A stretch of 64,000 nt of DNA, from NCBI GenBank assembly GCA_947311845.1, contig CAMZMU010000089.1, positions 22,376,438 to 22,440,437 on the forward strand. The letters are read 5' to 3'. Every line of letters starts with the position of its first letter. Positions within the stretch are counted from its first letter, which is position 1. The position numbers and the translations under genes are program-made. The notes under the pieces are model-generated. The model did not search any database and was not told the origin of the DNA. It worked only from the letters and a program-made list of their open reading frames with translations. Below, in pieces: positions 21,969-33,436 of this stretch. Origin of the DNA: Poa pratensis (lineage: Eukaryota; Streptophyta; Magnoliopsida; Poales; Poaceae).

Positions 21969-24682
21969 ATGGGCCTCGCCGGCGGCATTGTCCGGAGGGT
22001 CCTCTCCAAGAGCCCCTGCAGCTCGGCGGGCGGTGGCGCCGGCAGCAGCCTCGTGCGTGCATTCTCCTCTCGGCAGCAGCTTGATTGATGAGAAGTGGAG
22101 CTTGCGGTCAGGGCCGGTCCTGAGATTTCCGGGGCCCGGGGCGAAACTAGACCCGGGGGACCCTTAATACATACTTTATGAAAATGATTAACATATGTAA
22201 AAAAATGATATGTCAATTGAAGTGCAGCCGAAAAATACCAGTGTAATTTTTCTAAATATTGTGGCCGGTGGGTGCAATGAGATCTCCGCTCGGCGATTGG
22301 CCTCTCGCCTCTTTACGTGGACGCGTGACGGCCGGCGATGAGGTTGTATCTAGAGAACGACCGAGTTGTGCCGGTGCCGCACAAGACACTCAACAGATGT
22401 ACAATTAGACTCATATCTAGCCATGATCTTGCAGGTTTTTCTTCTTTCTCCAAATTTCTATCTGAACTAAAATTCTATTTTTTTTGTAAATCGGACCTTA
22501 TGTTTATTGCTGCAATATCGTTTATCAGCACTGCTTAAGGGGCACTCGATAGTCTATATGGATTGCGCATTGCCATTGGCCTCTCAGATCTGCATCCTAG
22601 CTGCGTTTTTTTACATCACATTATAGTTGTGTTTGTCTCATTGGCAATAATTAGAGAAATTCGTGAGAGACGGAAGGAAATAAATTTCAAGAGGAAAGTG
22701 GAAAAGAGAATGCCTTTTTTTAAATGAAGGGAATGCCTATGAAATCTCTGGATCGATCGTATGGCCCCACCTCACTTAATCACTTTTTTTAGCGGGCCGC
22801 TTAATCAGCTCATAGCATTTTATGGAACAATTACATTGTACGTAACAAAAGAAGAAAAGGGCCTACGCCAGCAGAGGAGAAAGCCCAAGTTGCAGCCCAC
22901 TTGGAAGATAACGCTTCGTGCTTTCTCCTCCCTGCCGCTGAAACTGACGAGAGGAAAAGCTCAGAACCTGCATCTAATGGCGCTGCTCTTCCACAACCGC
23001 ACCCGCACATACCATACCTAACAGGGGCCCCTTGATTCCGGGGGCCCGGGGCGACCGCCCCTCCTGCCCCCCCCTCAGGACCGGGCCTGCTTGCGGTTTG
23101 CTGGAATGACTGACCGTACGTAGCGCGCACGGGCGTTTTTCTTTTCTTTTTACAGGAACGGAGCCCGGGCGATCGCAAGAGGAGATGGAGTTCTCTCAGG
23201 CTGTACCTCTGCGGCGACGAGTCCGGCGCCGCGGCGGCCGTGGACCAGGAGGAGGACGACGACGAGGAGGATGAAGGGACGGTTTTCACTGCCGGAAGCT
23301 TCGAGACATGCGCGATGACGCAGCTTCCGATGGCGCGTCAAAGCAGCGACGTGAACGGTGGTGTCGAAGACAGCGGCAACCCTGAAGAGCTTCAGCGACG
23401 GGTTCTGCCGACGGAGCCGGTTCGCGAGGAGGAAGCTGCGGCGCTGATCCAGACTGCGTTCAGGAGATTAATGGTGCGTTTCCCGATCCAAAGGCAGAGA
23501 GAGTTGGCGAGTTGCGACCCGATCGCTCTTGCTGATGCGGTGCTTGCAGACGAGGAGGCGGCTGTTGCAGGAGGTGCTGAGAAGAAATTCAGGAAACGCT
23601 GAATTGGAGCCCAAGAGCCCTGCCTCGGCGTCCATGGCGGCGTCGGTGGAGGTCCAGGTCGGGGAGTCCCTGAGCAACCTCCGGCTGAGCGACGACGGCG
23701 GCTCGTCGCCCACGCCGTCGGCACAGCACCGGGCGAGCCAGAAGCCGCGGCCGCAAGTCTTCAGGGCCAAGGTATCAAGTCGAGTCTGCTGTTTGTCACT
23801 CAACATGGCAGTAACACTGATCAAGTCGAGTGTGGTGATTGATGGATGCAGGAGGAGTGGGACGACAGCACGCTGAGCTCGAACGTACTGAGAATGAGGA
23901 TCCAGAGCAGAATGGAGGCGACGACGCGGCGGGAGCGAGCCCTCGCCTACGCCTTCTCGCAGCAGGTGTGCGCATCCCGTCGGTGGACTTCTGTTTTTCT
24001 CAGGCAACGATCGATTAGTGTAGTAAAATTCAGTTTCGGAGTGTGATCGGTGCCTTGCGTTCAGCTGAGGAGCGGAGGCGGCGGCACGAAGAAGCGGTCG
24101 TCGCGGTCGGAGCAGGGGGACTTCAACGTGGGGTGGAGCTGGCTGGAGCGGTGGATGGCGACGAGACAGGCCGAGCCCGGCACCACCGACGACTGCGCGA
24201 GCAAGAACGCCACGGACGCCGGGTCCGCGGTGGCCGGGCGGCGGGTGGTGGTCCCCGTCAGGAGGCGCCAGGACGTCGCCGCCGTCGAGGAGAAGGAGAG
24301 CTGCGGGTCCAACGACGTGTCCGCCGCCGTCAGCTTCGACGGATCCAGCGTCGGCGGCCGGAGTGGCCTCAGCTGCTACAGGCCGGGCAAGAACAACCGG
24401 CTCAGGGGCGCGCGGAACCTGCCGCGGCGTAAGGTTGCGGCTGCGGCCTCCGACCACGGGCTTCAAGCCAGATCACACAAGGTAACGATCGAATTCCCTC
24501 AGATCACCGCCATGGTTAACCTTGTTACTGATCCAAGAACTGCGAAATGTTGTGCCATGATCGATCCAATCAAGGTGAGCAAGAAGGCGCGGCAAAGGGA
24601 TGAGAAGCAACTGCAGAAGGATCGTCAAGCCGAGGCCGATGCTGAAGCTTACGATCCCCGCCAACCTCCAACGGATTACTGA
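21969..24682 (+). CDS. IQ67-domain (IQD) calmodulin-binding protein
   Basis: Exons are 21969-22052, 23156-23473, 23550-23771, 23852-23965 and 24065-24682, all introns GT-AG and phase 0, giving about 451 residues. The N-terminus (GGIVRRVLSK) and the RRWSSLRLYLCGDE block are typical of the family. The IQ motif IQTAFRRLM|TRR spans the exon 2/3 boundary, which matches the conserved phase-0 intron inside IQ67 domains. Exon 4 carries EEWDDST and the IQSRMEATTRRERALAYAFSQQ block. The last exon has the WLERWMA motif. IQD proteins bind calmodulin and act as scaffolds on microtubules and membranes. A possible extra intron (24482-24574, 93 bp, GT-AG) would shorten the product by 31 residues without changing frame. 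Intron 1 contains a 981-bp hAT element; without it the intron would be about 114 bp. Confidence 0.9.
22109..23089. mobile_element. Non-autonomous hAT element in IQD intron 1
   Basis: The 8-bp duplication CTTGCGGT occurs at 22101-22108 and 23090-23097. The inverted ends are CAGGGCCGGTCCTGAG on the left and, complemented, CAGGCCCGGTCCTGAG on the right (one mismatch in 16). Just inside, both ends carry GGGGCCCGGGGCGA. An 8-bp duplication with CAGGG-type ends is diagnostic of hAT. The 981-bp interior has no transposase, so it depends on a partner elsewhere. Confidence 0.95.
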
Positions 24683-26440
24683 AAACTAAAGTAGACTCTC
24701 GATGAATGCTGTACATAGCTTTCCGTTCCGGATTGCTGTGTGAGCTGGTTATTTTTTTTCTCTTCTTTTCGGTTGCCTGGTGCTAAAATGTTTGATGATT
24801 TGAATGCCTAAACGAGTTCACCTGGAGCTTGCTCAGTTTGTCATTAAAAGTTACTCGCTAAATAAAGTAGAGTCAATAACATTGCTCATACACGAACTTA
24901 TCCATGACGTGCAAAGTCATACAACAACTTGTAAATTGGGATTAGTTGGTACAAAAACTTAGTGATACAGTGCAAAAGTCGTCCAAAATCGTTCTCTGGT
25001 TGACACATGGCGTTTGTATATTTTCGAAAACACCCCTGCTTATTTTTATATCGCAGATGTCACTTCCCCTAACTTCTAGATTGATCTGGCCGGAGGGACG
25101 CGGGGCGACAGCTGCATCATGGCCTCGAGCCCCATGCGTGAATGTGGCCGTTGTCTTCTCTAATCTGACGAAGACCCATGATGCGCAGGCGGCGGTCCGC
25201 TGAATTTTTCCTTCGTGCCGCACGCACCACGGACACCGTCACATCCACCCGCACAACCACCACCGACACTGCGGCATTGAGCAGAAGCAGGAGTCCCCGA
25301 TGGGCGCCATGGTGCGCGCCATCTCGGACCTGGCCGCCGCGAGTCACTGGCGTGGCTCCTCAGGGAGTCAGGGTGGTGTTCATGTCCGTGTCCAGGCGGG
25401 GTGAGCGGGCTGCCCCAGTTTCGCGTCGTTGTGCCTACCCGTGGTGCTGCTCTTGGTGCAGTCTGGCGTGTCCGCATGTGTGTCTGCTGATGCTGCACTC
25501 CGATGAGGTCGCCATCTAAGTGCAGGAGCTTTAACTCGAAGGCCGACCTCCTCGCGCTCGTGTTGTGCCGCCACGCACCCGAGGCACCATGGAACAGGAG
25601 CACATGGCCCGTGTGTTGTTTCTCATCCAACAAGTTGAGCGTGAGATTGTGCCGGAGCGGGAGCTGCTGGAGCCTGGAGGTCATCCTCGAGGTCGAGGAC
25701 AAGTACGATCCCTTCGTCTTCATGGGACAATCTGTCGAACACCATCCGTGCGCTTTACAAAACTCCATGGTCGGCTATGTCATCTCGTCCTCGCCATTGC
25801 AAACACCATGGTGTCGCCGAGCAGTCCGATATGTATGCAGCACACGGTCACCGTGTTCCACGTGGGGTCACTCTTGATGTTCGGCTGACAAGCTGCGTCA
25901 TCGCAGCCCCCATGCCCGGCCGAGTGCACGGCGAGGAAAAGGAGCTCGCGCGGCTAGCCTCTGCCGCCAGGGAGTTCCACAAGGAGGAAATGTTTGGTTG
26001 AGAGCCGTGCTTCATGCATGTCCATAGACGGCGTACAAGCCCGCCACAACGCCATGGGCGACGGTTACTTGCTCTCCTTCGTCCGCCGGCACATCGTCGG
26101 AGCTTCTCGTCGTCAACTCGACCGACTCGAGAACACCATGTAGTCGCCGTCCCGCGTCCCCTACGGCTCCCATGACACCTTCATCTGCATCGTGACAGTA
26201 GGATGACCATGGCTTCATGTCCACTTAATCCATTCACACCTGGGGTGGTGTGAATAGTCACAATCTCAGCCTTCCATAGCATTCGATCTACAAAACAAGA
26301 CGAACATCCATCCAGTTAACCGAGGCGAACCCCTCCAAGATTATCGCTTCCACCTAGCTAAAGCTAAGCTAAGCTCTATAATTTTCCGACTACTGCACAA
26401 ATATATTTCTGCCACACCGGCACACCGAGAAGCCATGGTG
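24683..26440. other. Convergent intergenic region; GC-rich block without an intact frame
   Basis: This lies between the 3' ends of the IQD and MAP65 genes. 24850-25090 is AT-rich, with CATACAACAACTTGTAAATT-like sequence seen in grass repeats. 25100-26230 is GC-rich and gene-like in composition, but every frame is broken within about 200 codons and I recognise no domain. It may be a decayed gene or captured fragment. The MAP65 3'UTR probably occupies the last few hundred bases. Confidence 0.4.
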
Positions 26441-29400
26441 TCAAGTTGAAGATGCCTGCGAAGCCACGTCGTCCTTGGCGATGGCCACATAGTTCACCGG
26501 CGCAGACGGCCTAACACTCTCCCTACGCCCATCCCGGCTCACCGAGCGTGGGCCGTTCTGCATCACCGACAGCCTCCGGTTTGGCGTGCCGTTCACTGCA
26601 CCACCGTTGGCCCGAGGGCCAGGCAACTTCTTTGCGGACTGGGGCCGGCCTGGGCTCGGTTTTGAGCCAAAGAGCTTCTCCTGCTCAGCAGCTAGCTGGT
26701 CGTTTATCTTCTTCTGGTCCTGGAATGGCACAGAAGAATGAGGGGAGATCGTAAGGGAATGAGACACCAGAGAAGACAAGGAATGGCAGAAAGGAGTACC
26801 CTCATTCTCTGCTTCTCTTCCTCCTTCTCCTGTCTCAGGATTCTGTATTCATCCAGCATTGCAAGAAGAGCGACACCATCATAGGTGAACACTGTGTTGT
26901 GCTCTTGTTCCCAAGCCTGGGTCTTCAACACCAGCATGTCGACAATAGCTGCAGTAAACAGTCAAAGATATTCATGAGAATTTAGATCCGATGAGGGCTA
27001 GCATTGATGTACCAATCACACATATCATGTATTCAACATAGTACTTGGCAGTGACCACAGGAAATACGATGGGATTCCCAATGTGGAACAATTTTCAGAA
27101 CATACCTGGAATTTTATTAACCAAAACACGAGCTTTTTCTGCACGCTTAAGGTTAAGATGTGCACCTCTAGTTGCACTGTATCTGTTATCATCCTGCCAA
27201 CAAGAGAACATCAGTGTAAGAGTCCACAGTCAAACAAGTGCAGGAACAATGCTGGTGCGGAGAACAGAATTAGAACAATGCTACACGAACACAAGATTCC
27301 CCATTAAAATAGAGACAGAGAAAACTGAAGGTAACAAATTTGCATACCCGGCTATAGTCTTCAAGCCAGCTCTCTTCTTCACATGCTAGCATCCACCTGT
27401 CAACCTTCTCCAGTATGTCCTTTCTGCTCAAGGCCTCTTCTTTTGCTTTAAGTATCTGGTTCTCCATATCAGCCAGTAGTTGTGAAGGCTCAAATATACT
27501 AGAATCAATAACAGACAGTATTCTATCTCTTGCAGCACTAGTATCTATTGCAATATGAGCACGGGCATAGATATCTTCAAGTTCAGTCTGCCTTTTGAAT
27601 GCAATATCCTTCATCCTACTAGCTTTTAGCTGATCTAGCCTTTCAACTTCAAGACGAGCCTTTAAAGTGCAAAAATATGTCAGGCCAAAGGTGAACAATA
27701 ATATGGTGCTATATCAATAAGTTCAACTCACTTAAAGAAAACACATCTTAACCTGCTCAATTACATCAAGAGCCAGAGCTCCTGGAACTCTCACTCTGTC
27801 CAATGGTGAGGACATATTGCACGTGACATGACAAAAAAGTTGTCGTTCCTCCATAGTGGTATCCATTAAGTTCCAAAGGTCAGTTAGCTGAGAAGCTAGA
27901 GCTTGAATCTACGAAAGCATAGCATTTAATCAGAAACAGAATCACATGATATAGACATATCAAATACACTTAAAGACAAGATATGCAATAACAAGAGGCT
28001 CACAAAAAGTTTACCTTTTCAAGCCTCTTTACTTTTTCTTCTTTAAGTTCAATCACCATTTTAGACAGCCTAGATAGTGTTTTATCACTAATACTCTTGG
28101 AATCAGCACCAACAGAGTCACTGAGGCTAGCATGAACTTCAGTAACAGTGCTCAAGAAATCCATCCCAAGGACAGAACAAAGATCATGCACTGAGCTCAC
28201 AAAGTCGAGAATCTTGTGCAGCCTATTACTCTGCAATACAGAAGATAAGAATGCCATGTCCAAGTCAGGATATTTTACATAATCCAGAGTACATATATTG
28301 AAATAACAGTCAGCAGCTATATCAGTAGCTTATTGCTTTGGTCACTAATATGGTACATAATTGTGGTGTGATATATCAAACATCAAGGTGTTGTTGATTA
28401 TTTAGGTTATGCAGCCTTGGCATATGAAGAATTTTGTTTTTTTTAAAGGAAATTTATTTGTGTACTGCCAAACTTAGAACTCTAGGCTTTGATGTTAGAA
28501 ACATTGGCACATGAACAGAAAAATAACCGGTTCTTAGACTGTGCAAAGCAAGCACGGAATCAATACCAACCTTTTCCTTTTGTAGTGCTTGTAGTTCAAA
28601 GAGAAATTCATTTAATTTCTTCATTGAAAGATCATCCTCGTCAACATGGGGTGTTTCCAAGTGATCACCAACTTGTAGAGTCCCTGCGATTTCACCACGT
28701 ATTGTTTGAATTTGACGTTGTACATCAGCAAACTCTTTCACCCTCTTCTCTTTTTTCCTGCAGAGTTGTTCCAAGAATGGTGATGTCGCTGCTAGTTGCT
28801 CCTTGATTGTACCAGTTGTCTTGTCGGGCTGTCAATCAGTAGAAAGGAGTCATATACACTATATAAGCGGATGAGATAGTATAATTTTCTTTTTTGCGGA
28901 GAGAGATATTATATTTCAAGATAAAAACAATCAGAAATGGAAAAATAGAAAGCAAAACTATGACAAACTATGAAGTATCAACTAAGTATACTTGTACAAA
29001 TAAAGGATTTGAGTGGCTATTTCGAGATACTTACAATTATAACACCAAAATAGACAACTCCCCCAGTGAGGAGAGGAGTCTAGTAAGCTCAGATTTGGAG
29101 TTGGCTAGTCGTTGAAGGAGATGTGCCCTGGAACTAGAAGCCTGATCAACCTTTCTCCTATAAACATCTAAGCACTCCTGCTCTAGCTGAAGTAGCATCT
29201 TGTCGCGATCATCGTCGGTCTCACCAACCTCGTCCCATATCAGCTGAAATAACACCCATCAGTCACACAATAAATTATTGTATCTTCCTGGTTACGAGAT
29301 GCTATGTTTACTCTTATTGATGTATTTATAGGAGTTCAAATGGAGTTTGGTTCGCCATCGTTTTAAATTAGTTGTAATAAAGGGGAGAAAAACAACAACG

Positions 29401-29503
29401 TATGTCAAGAGAGTGGGACGGGGCAAAGCACCTGTAATTGCTGCAGCAAAGATCCGCATGTGGTTTCACCTAACAAAGGATCGTTGTGACCTGCCACTCC
29501 CAT
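26441..29503 (-). CDS. MAP65 family microtubule-associated protein (minus strand, nine coding exons)
   Basis: Coding exons from 5' to 3': 29503-29432, 29243-29046, 28828-28571, 28230-28015, 27908-27753, 27659-27348, 27193-27106, 26948-26800 and 26719-26441. All use GT-AG; phases fit throughout and give about 575 residues, normal for the family. Exon 2's donor (GTGTTA) is weak, so that boundary is the least certain. The N-terminal half is coiled coil with the Cys-Leu-Asp-Val-Tyr helix and [12 protein letters not shown] block. The conserved microtubule-binding part includes [29 protein letters not shown] and [14 protein letters not shown]. The tail contains [13 protein letters not shown] and many Ser, Arg and Pro residues, typical of the phosphoregulated C-terminus. 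MAP65/PRC1/Ase1 proteins cross-link antiparallel microtubules in cortical arrays and the phragmoplast. Confidence 0.93.
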
Positions 29504-29517
29504 TTTAGGTCAACTAT

Positions 29518-30831
29518 CTGCAATGATGATGAAAGGTGATCATGCATATATCAAGGTTTCAAGTAAATTTAAGTCGAAACAATCATGATTTAATACATGT
29601 TTTCTTCATGCACCATAAAAACCCATAAGCTGCAGACTATTACACAAACAATGCAGACCCATCTGTGTCAGAACCACAGAGGAGAAAACCAGTGGAAAAG
29701 AACTAGAGTCTGATTTGTCATGGTAGGCGGCAATTTTAGACCACTAGCAAACAAGTAGACAGTTATGTCTGCTGCGAATTCTAGGTTTCTGTACAAACTA
29801 AATACCAAGAAACCTACTGGGTACTGTTGTGATACTCCGAAAGCAAATTGAATCGCTTTGATAGAAATTGCGAACATAGCTTACTCCAATACATAAACAT
29901 AGATAATCAAGACGAGAGCAAACTGACTAACACCCAATTCTGCAAGAAGAATTCCATCGTATATCTTCATAAACTCCAAGAAATGGTAATAAGTCTAATC
30001 GGCCATTTGGATAAATTCACCTGATAACCCACCCACGCATGCCTTGTGTCACTTCTACCATACATTTATGAATGTTCAGAAAATGTTAACGAATTAAGAT
30101 TCTAGACAGTAAATTCCATCTGGCGACAAGATTCGGTACTAGGTTTAACAAATTCTCCACACAGAAAACAACAACAAAAGCACATTGTCCTTCCTGCAAA
30201 TTCTAGGCACATGAGCTCGTCCTATCTAACAGCACACTGCGCCAAACTCACCAGGTTTTGTTATAACTCCCAATCCTAATTCCCAAAAAAAAACATTAAC
30301 TCCCAAACCCCCAGCGTGTTCTTGCGGGAATTAACAACTATTCGAATTTCTAAAGCAACAATCTTGGATCGAACATGCAATTCGGTCACTCAAAGATCCA
30401 ATCCAACCCTCCAGCATGGCAACCAGACACGCGAGAACCCTAAAGATCGCTAAGATGTCTCTCCAACCCAAGCGCCGGCGCAAGAAAAAAAATCAAGAAA
30501 CCCCGCAAAACCCCCTCCCAAACCAGAAGGAATCCGGGGTGGAAACCCGGACGAACGCACCCAGAAGACCAAGAAACACGCCCCCAAACCCTAACCCCCA
30601 AGAACCGAGAAACCCCACGAGCCCTCATTTCCGGCGGAGAAATCGCCGCGGACGCGCCAGGAAACTAAAGAAGCGCCGCGAGATGGGGGCGGCTAGGGGA
30701 AGGCAATGGCGGCGCGGAGGGCCTCCTCACCTTTGGGCCGCCCGGGCTAGGGTTCTTGCCTCCTCTCGGCCTCGTGCTCCCGCGAGGAGGGCTCTGCAAC
30801 CGCGGGGTGCGCGTGCGGTGACGGCCGCCGC

Positions 30832-30867
<36 letters not shown>

Positions 30868-30880
30868 CAGTCAAAGGGGG
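29518..30880 (-). promoter_or_regulatory. MAP65 5'UTR exon, 5'UTR intron and core promoter
   Basis: An acceptor (TTGCAG, intron end 29518) lies 14 bp before the ATG. A strong donor follows CGGCCCAAAG at 30731 (GT at 30730-30729), giving a 5'UTR intron of 1213 bp. The non-coding first exon lies upstream, about 30731-30830, next to the (CT)n tract on the gene's sense strand. Leader introns of this kind often enhance expression in grasses. The 30416-30931 plus-strand frame is a composition artefact. Confidence 0.65.
30833..30864. repeat. (AG)16 microsatellite at the MAP65 promoter
   Basis: Thirty-two bases of uninterrupted AG, reading (CT)n in the gene's sense. CT-rich tracts near plant transcription starts are common and can bind GAGA-type (BPC) factors. 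Confidence 0.95.
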
Positions 30881-30894
30881 AGAGTGCGGAGGTG

Positions 30895-30946
30895 GACGAA
30901 GGTTGACACTTTTTTTTTTTTTTTGAGATAGACGAAGGTTGACACT
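30895..30946 (-). mobile_element. Minimal poly(A) retro-insertion with 16-bp target duplication
   Basis: GACGAAGGTTGACACT occurs at 30895-30910 and 30931-30946. Between the copies is only T14GAGATA, which on the minus strand is TATCTC plus A14. This is the expected product of a target-primed insertion truncated after six bases of template. Confidence 0.7.
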
Positions 30947-33436
30947 GACAGGGTGAGAAGGGTAGAAGAGTCAAAGAGGGGGATCAGAACTTTTGTTCTT
31001 TCTTTGTTGTTTTTGACAGGAGAATTTTTGTTCTTTGTTATTCTTTTTATTGTGCTAGCCATATGCTTTTTTGAAAAAATGGAGCAAGTCCTTAGAGTTT
31101 GACACACCATGACTAAAAGCATGCTCCTGTATTGTAGTTGGTCACTTCATCTAGTTGTGAGTGACCACTGACCACAATGGAGCAGTAACTATTTTTTCAT
31201 GTGCTTAAACTAGTAGCATACAGCAATGCACTTTTTTGCGCGTTATACATCACACATTTTTTGCGTTATACTCTCTCCACTCCAAATTATGATGTTCTAC
31301 CCTTTTTTTTCTCTAAAATGCATGTACCTAGACGTGTTTCTGTGTGTTGTTCACTCATTTCAGTCTATATGTAATCCATACTCAAATATCCAAAATATTG
31401 TATATTTCGGAACGGATGAAATACATCACACATTAATCATGCTTGTCATTGATCATATTCAAATTTTGTAACAAAGTAAATGTTCTGGGTATCAAACAGA
31501 ATGATAAAACACTGCATAATAGATAATACATCGGACATTCATATATGTGGGATCATGAACATTGCAAAACAACATAATCAAAAAGATCAACAAAATAATT
31601 ATGTCCTCAGTGTTTGGTGAGCAATCCAGTGAAGATATGGCAATTGTGGGGTAGGCTGGTTAATGTGCAATTAGTGTTAAATTTGTTGAACTAATACAAT
31701 ATATTGTGAGGTCTAGTGAGCAATTAATGCTGGATTTGTGAAGATCTAACAAATTTATTGGGAGCCATTAGATTAGAGTTGGATGGAATTTTATTGAAAT
31801 TAAGTGTATATTACTCAAACATCAAAGTTCGCTTCACACGTAAAGCTAGTCTACGTTTGAGAGTTATGGATGCATGATGTCTCACTAACCATGGTGGCTC
31901 ATCTTATTCTTCTCGAGCATCCACACGAAGCGAAGTACCTCGATTGAGTAAGTGGTGCCTTCAAACGGAAACCAAATCTTTACAAATAAGGTTGGTCATC
32001 TTTAAAAGTTAATTGGATGCTCCTAAGAATATCCGGAAGTTTTACATTACCAAGATTTTTTTTAACTTGGATTACATCACCAAGATTGAACTTCAAAATA
32101 ACCTATTTCGTCTAGGGCGTCCAAGCACCCAAGGATAACAAAATCCACAATGGAATGAAGGGGTGAATCAAATTCTTCTTGTGAAATAATAGATTTGGAT
32201 CCCATCTACTAAATCATAAAGTATCAACAAGATTAGAGCAAAATGGTGGGAGATCTTGGTGATTTGACCTTTTAAACAACGAAGGAGAGAGGATAAAACT
32301 CGTGCCTACGACTTGGGAGGAAGGGGCTATTTATATTAGACCTCAAATCGAGTTGTTAAAGCCCGTTTTCTGCGTGGTCCAGACTTCTGGTATTGTTTGG
32401 AACATCCGGGGCACGGAAGTTTCCAACTCGAGTTGTTAAACCCCAACTCTCTAGAACAACATGTTGTTGGTCTGGAGTGGCTGGAACATCCAGGTCCCCA
32501 GAAGTTCCTGGCATGCAAAACATAGACTTTAACAGAAAGTTTAAGGGTAGGTTTCTCACTTCATGAGACGATTTAGTGGGTGCAAATTATGTTTCGTTTA
32601 CGTGATTAATTTCCCCCGTACCTTCTGAAGCGATAGTACATATTTCCAAACGACTCAAATAAATGACATTCGTTGGACACCGTCTCTTTTCTTTAGGCAC
32701 TGTAAAATAGCTCAAGCACATAGTTAATCATGTTATCGTTAACACCAAAACCATTTAGAGAGGGAGATGCCATTTCAGGTGTATAACTCATGCATTTTAC
32801 ATTGGCTAGTAACTCCACACGTGCAAAGTTGGTTATTAACTCGGGGAAAACCACTCTCGTTTTTTCTTCTCTCTCCCCGGTTTGTTTCCAAGCTCCGAGA
32901 AACCATTATGCGTGTACAATTTTTTATCGCATGGCGTTGTCCACGTCAAAAATGTGTATGTGAGTATTGGTTGAAAGGCCCACCATGTCTCTCATGCATG
33001 AGGCTTATGCATATGGTGGTTTAGCACATGGTGTGTACAAGAGTATGTATGGATATCTCTCTACGGTTCGACAATGTCAAGACTAGAAGAAATGAAAGTG
33101 GTGGCCAAGCGGATGCGACAACGCATTATGATTGAATTTTGATGGTATTACTTCAGTATTATCGGAACACGCATACACTCACTTTTATAAACGCAAGTAC
33201 GTACACCGTACGTACAACCACATTGCAACAACTGCTATGTCACGAACATGCTGTGTCACCACTTCTTTGTTTCTTTACTTTACGAAGTGCACCAATTCCA
33301 TCACTTACAATAGCAGTATATACGCATTTCTCACATTACAATGTGTATATAAACTATAAAGTATGATGTATAGTAATCAGCGAACCACTTGGTGGACGCA
33401 GCATAGTTATTGATGTAAACCACCACAAGCCAGTCA
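30947..33436. other. Intergenic, AT-rich; one MITE, no gene seen
   Basis: It separates the MAP65 promoter from the 3' end of the aspartic protease. It contains the MITE at 31271-31421 and otherwise AT-rich unique-looking sequence. The longest frames (about 80 codons) show no domain. Confidence 0.5.
31271..31421. mobile_element. Degenerate Stowaway (Thalos-like) MITE
   Basis: TA at 31269-31270 is followed by CTCTCTCCACTCCAAATTA. The right end reads TTCGGAACGGATGAAA before TA at 31422-31423. The interior (GTTCACTCATTTCAGTC, GTAATCCATACTCAAATATCC) matches the copy at 9099-9223. Confidence 0.7.

Noticed and set aside
25160..26001. GC-rich reading frames between IQD and MAP65
   Set aside because: None exceeds about 200 codons, they overlap on both strands and show no domain; kept only as a possible relic.
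30416..30931. 171-codon plus-strand frame at the MAP65 promoter
   Set aside because: Arg/Pro-rich and includes the AG microsatellite; it is antisense to the MAP65 leader.
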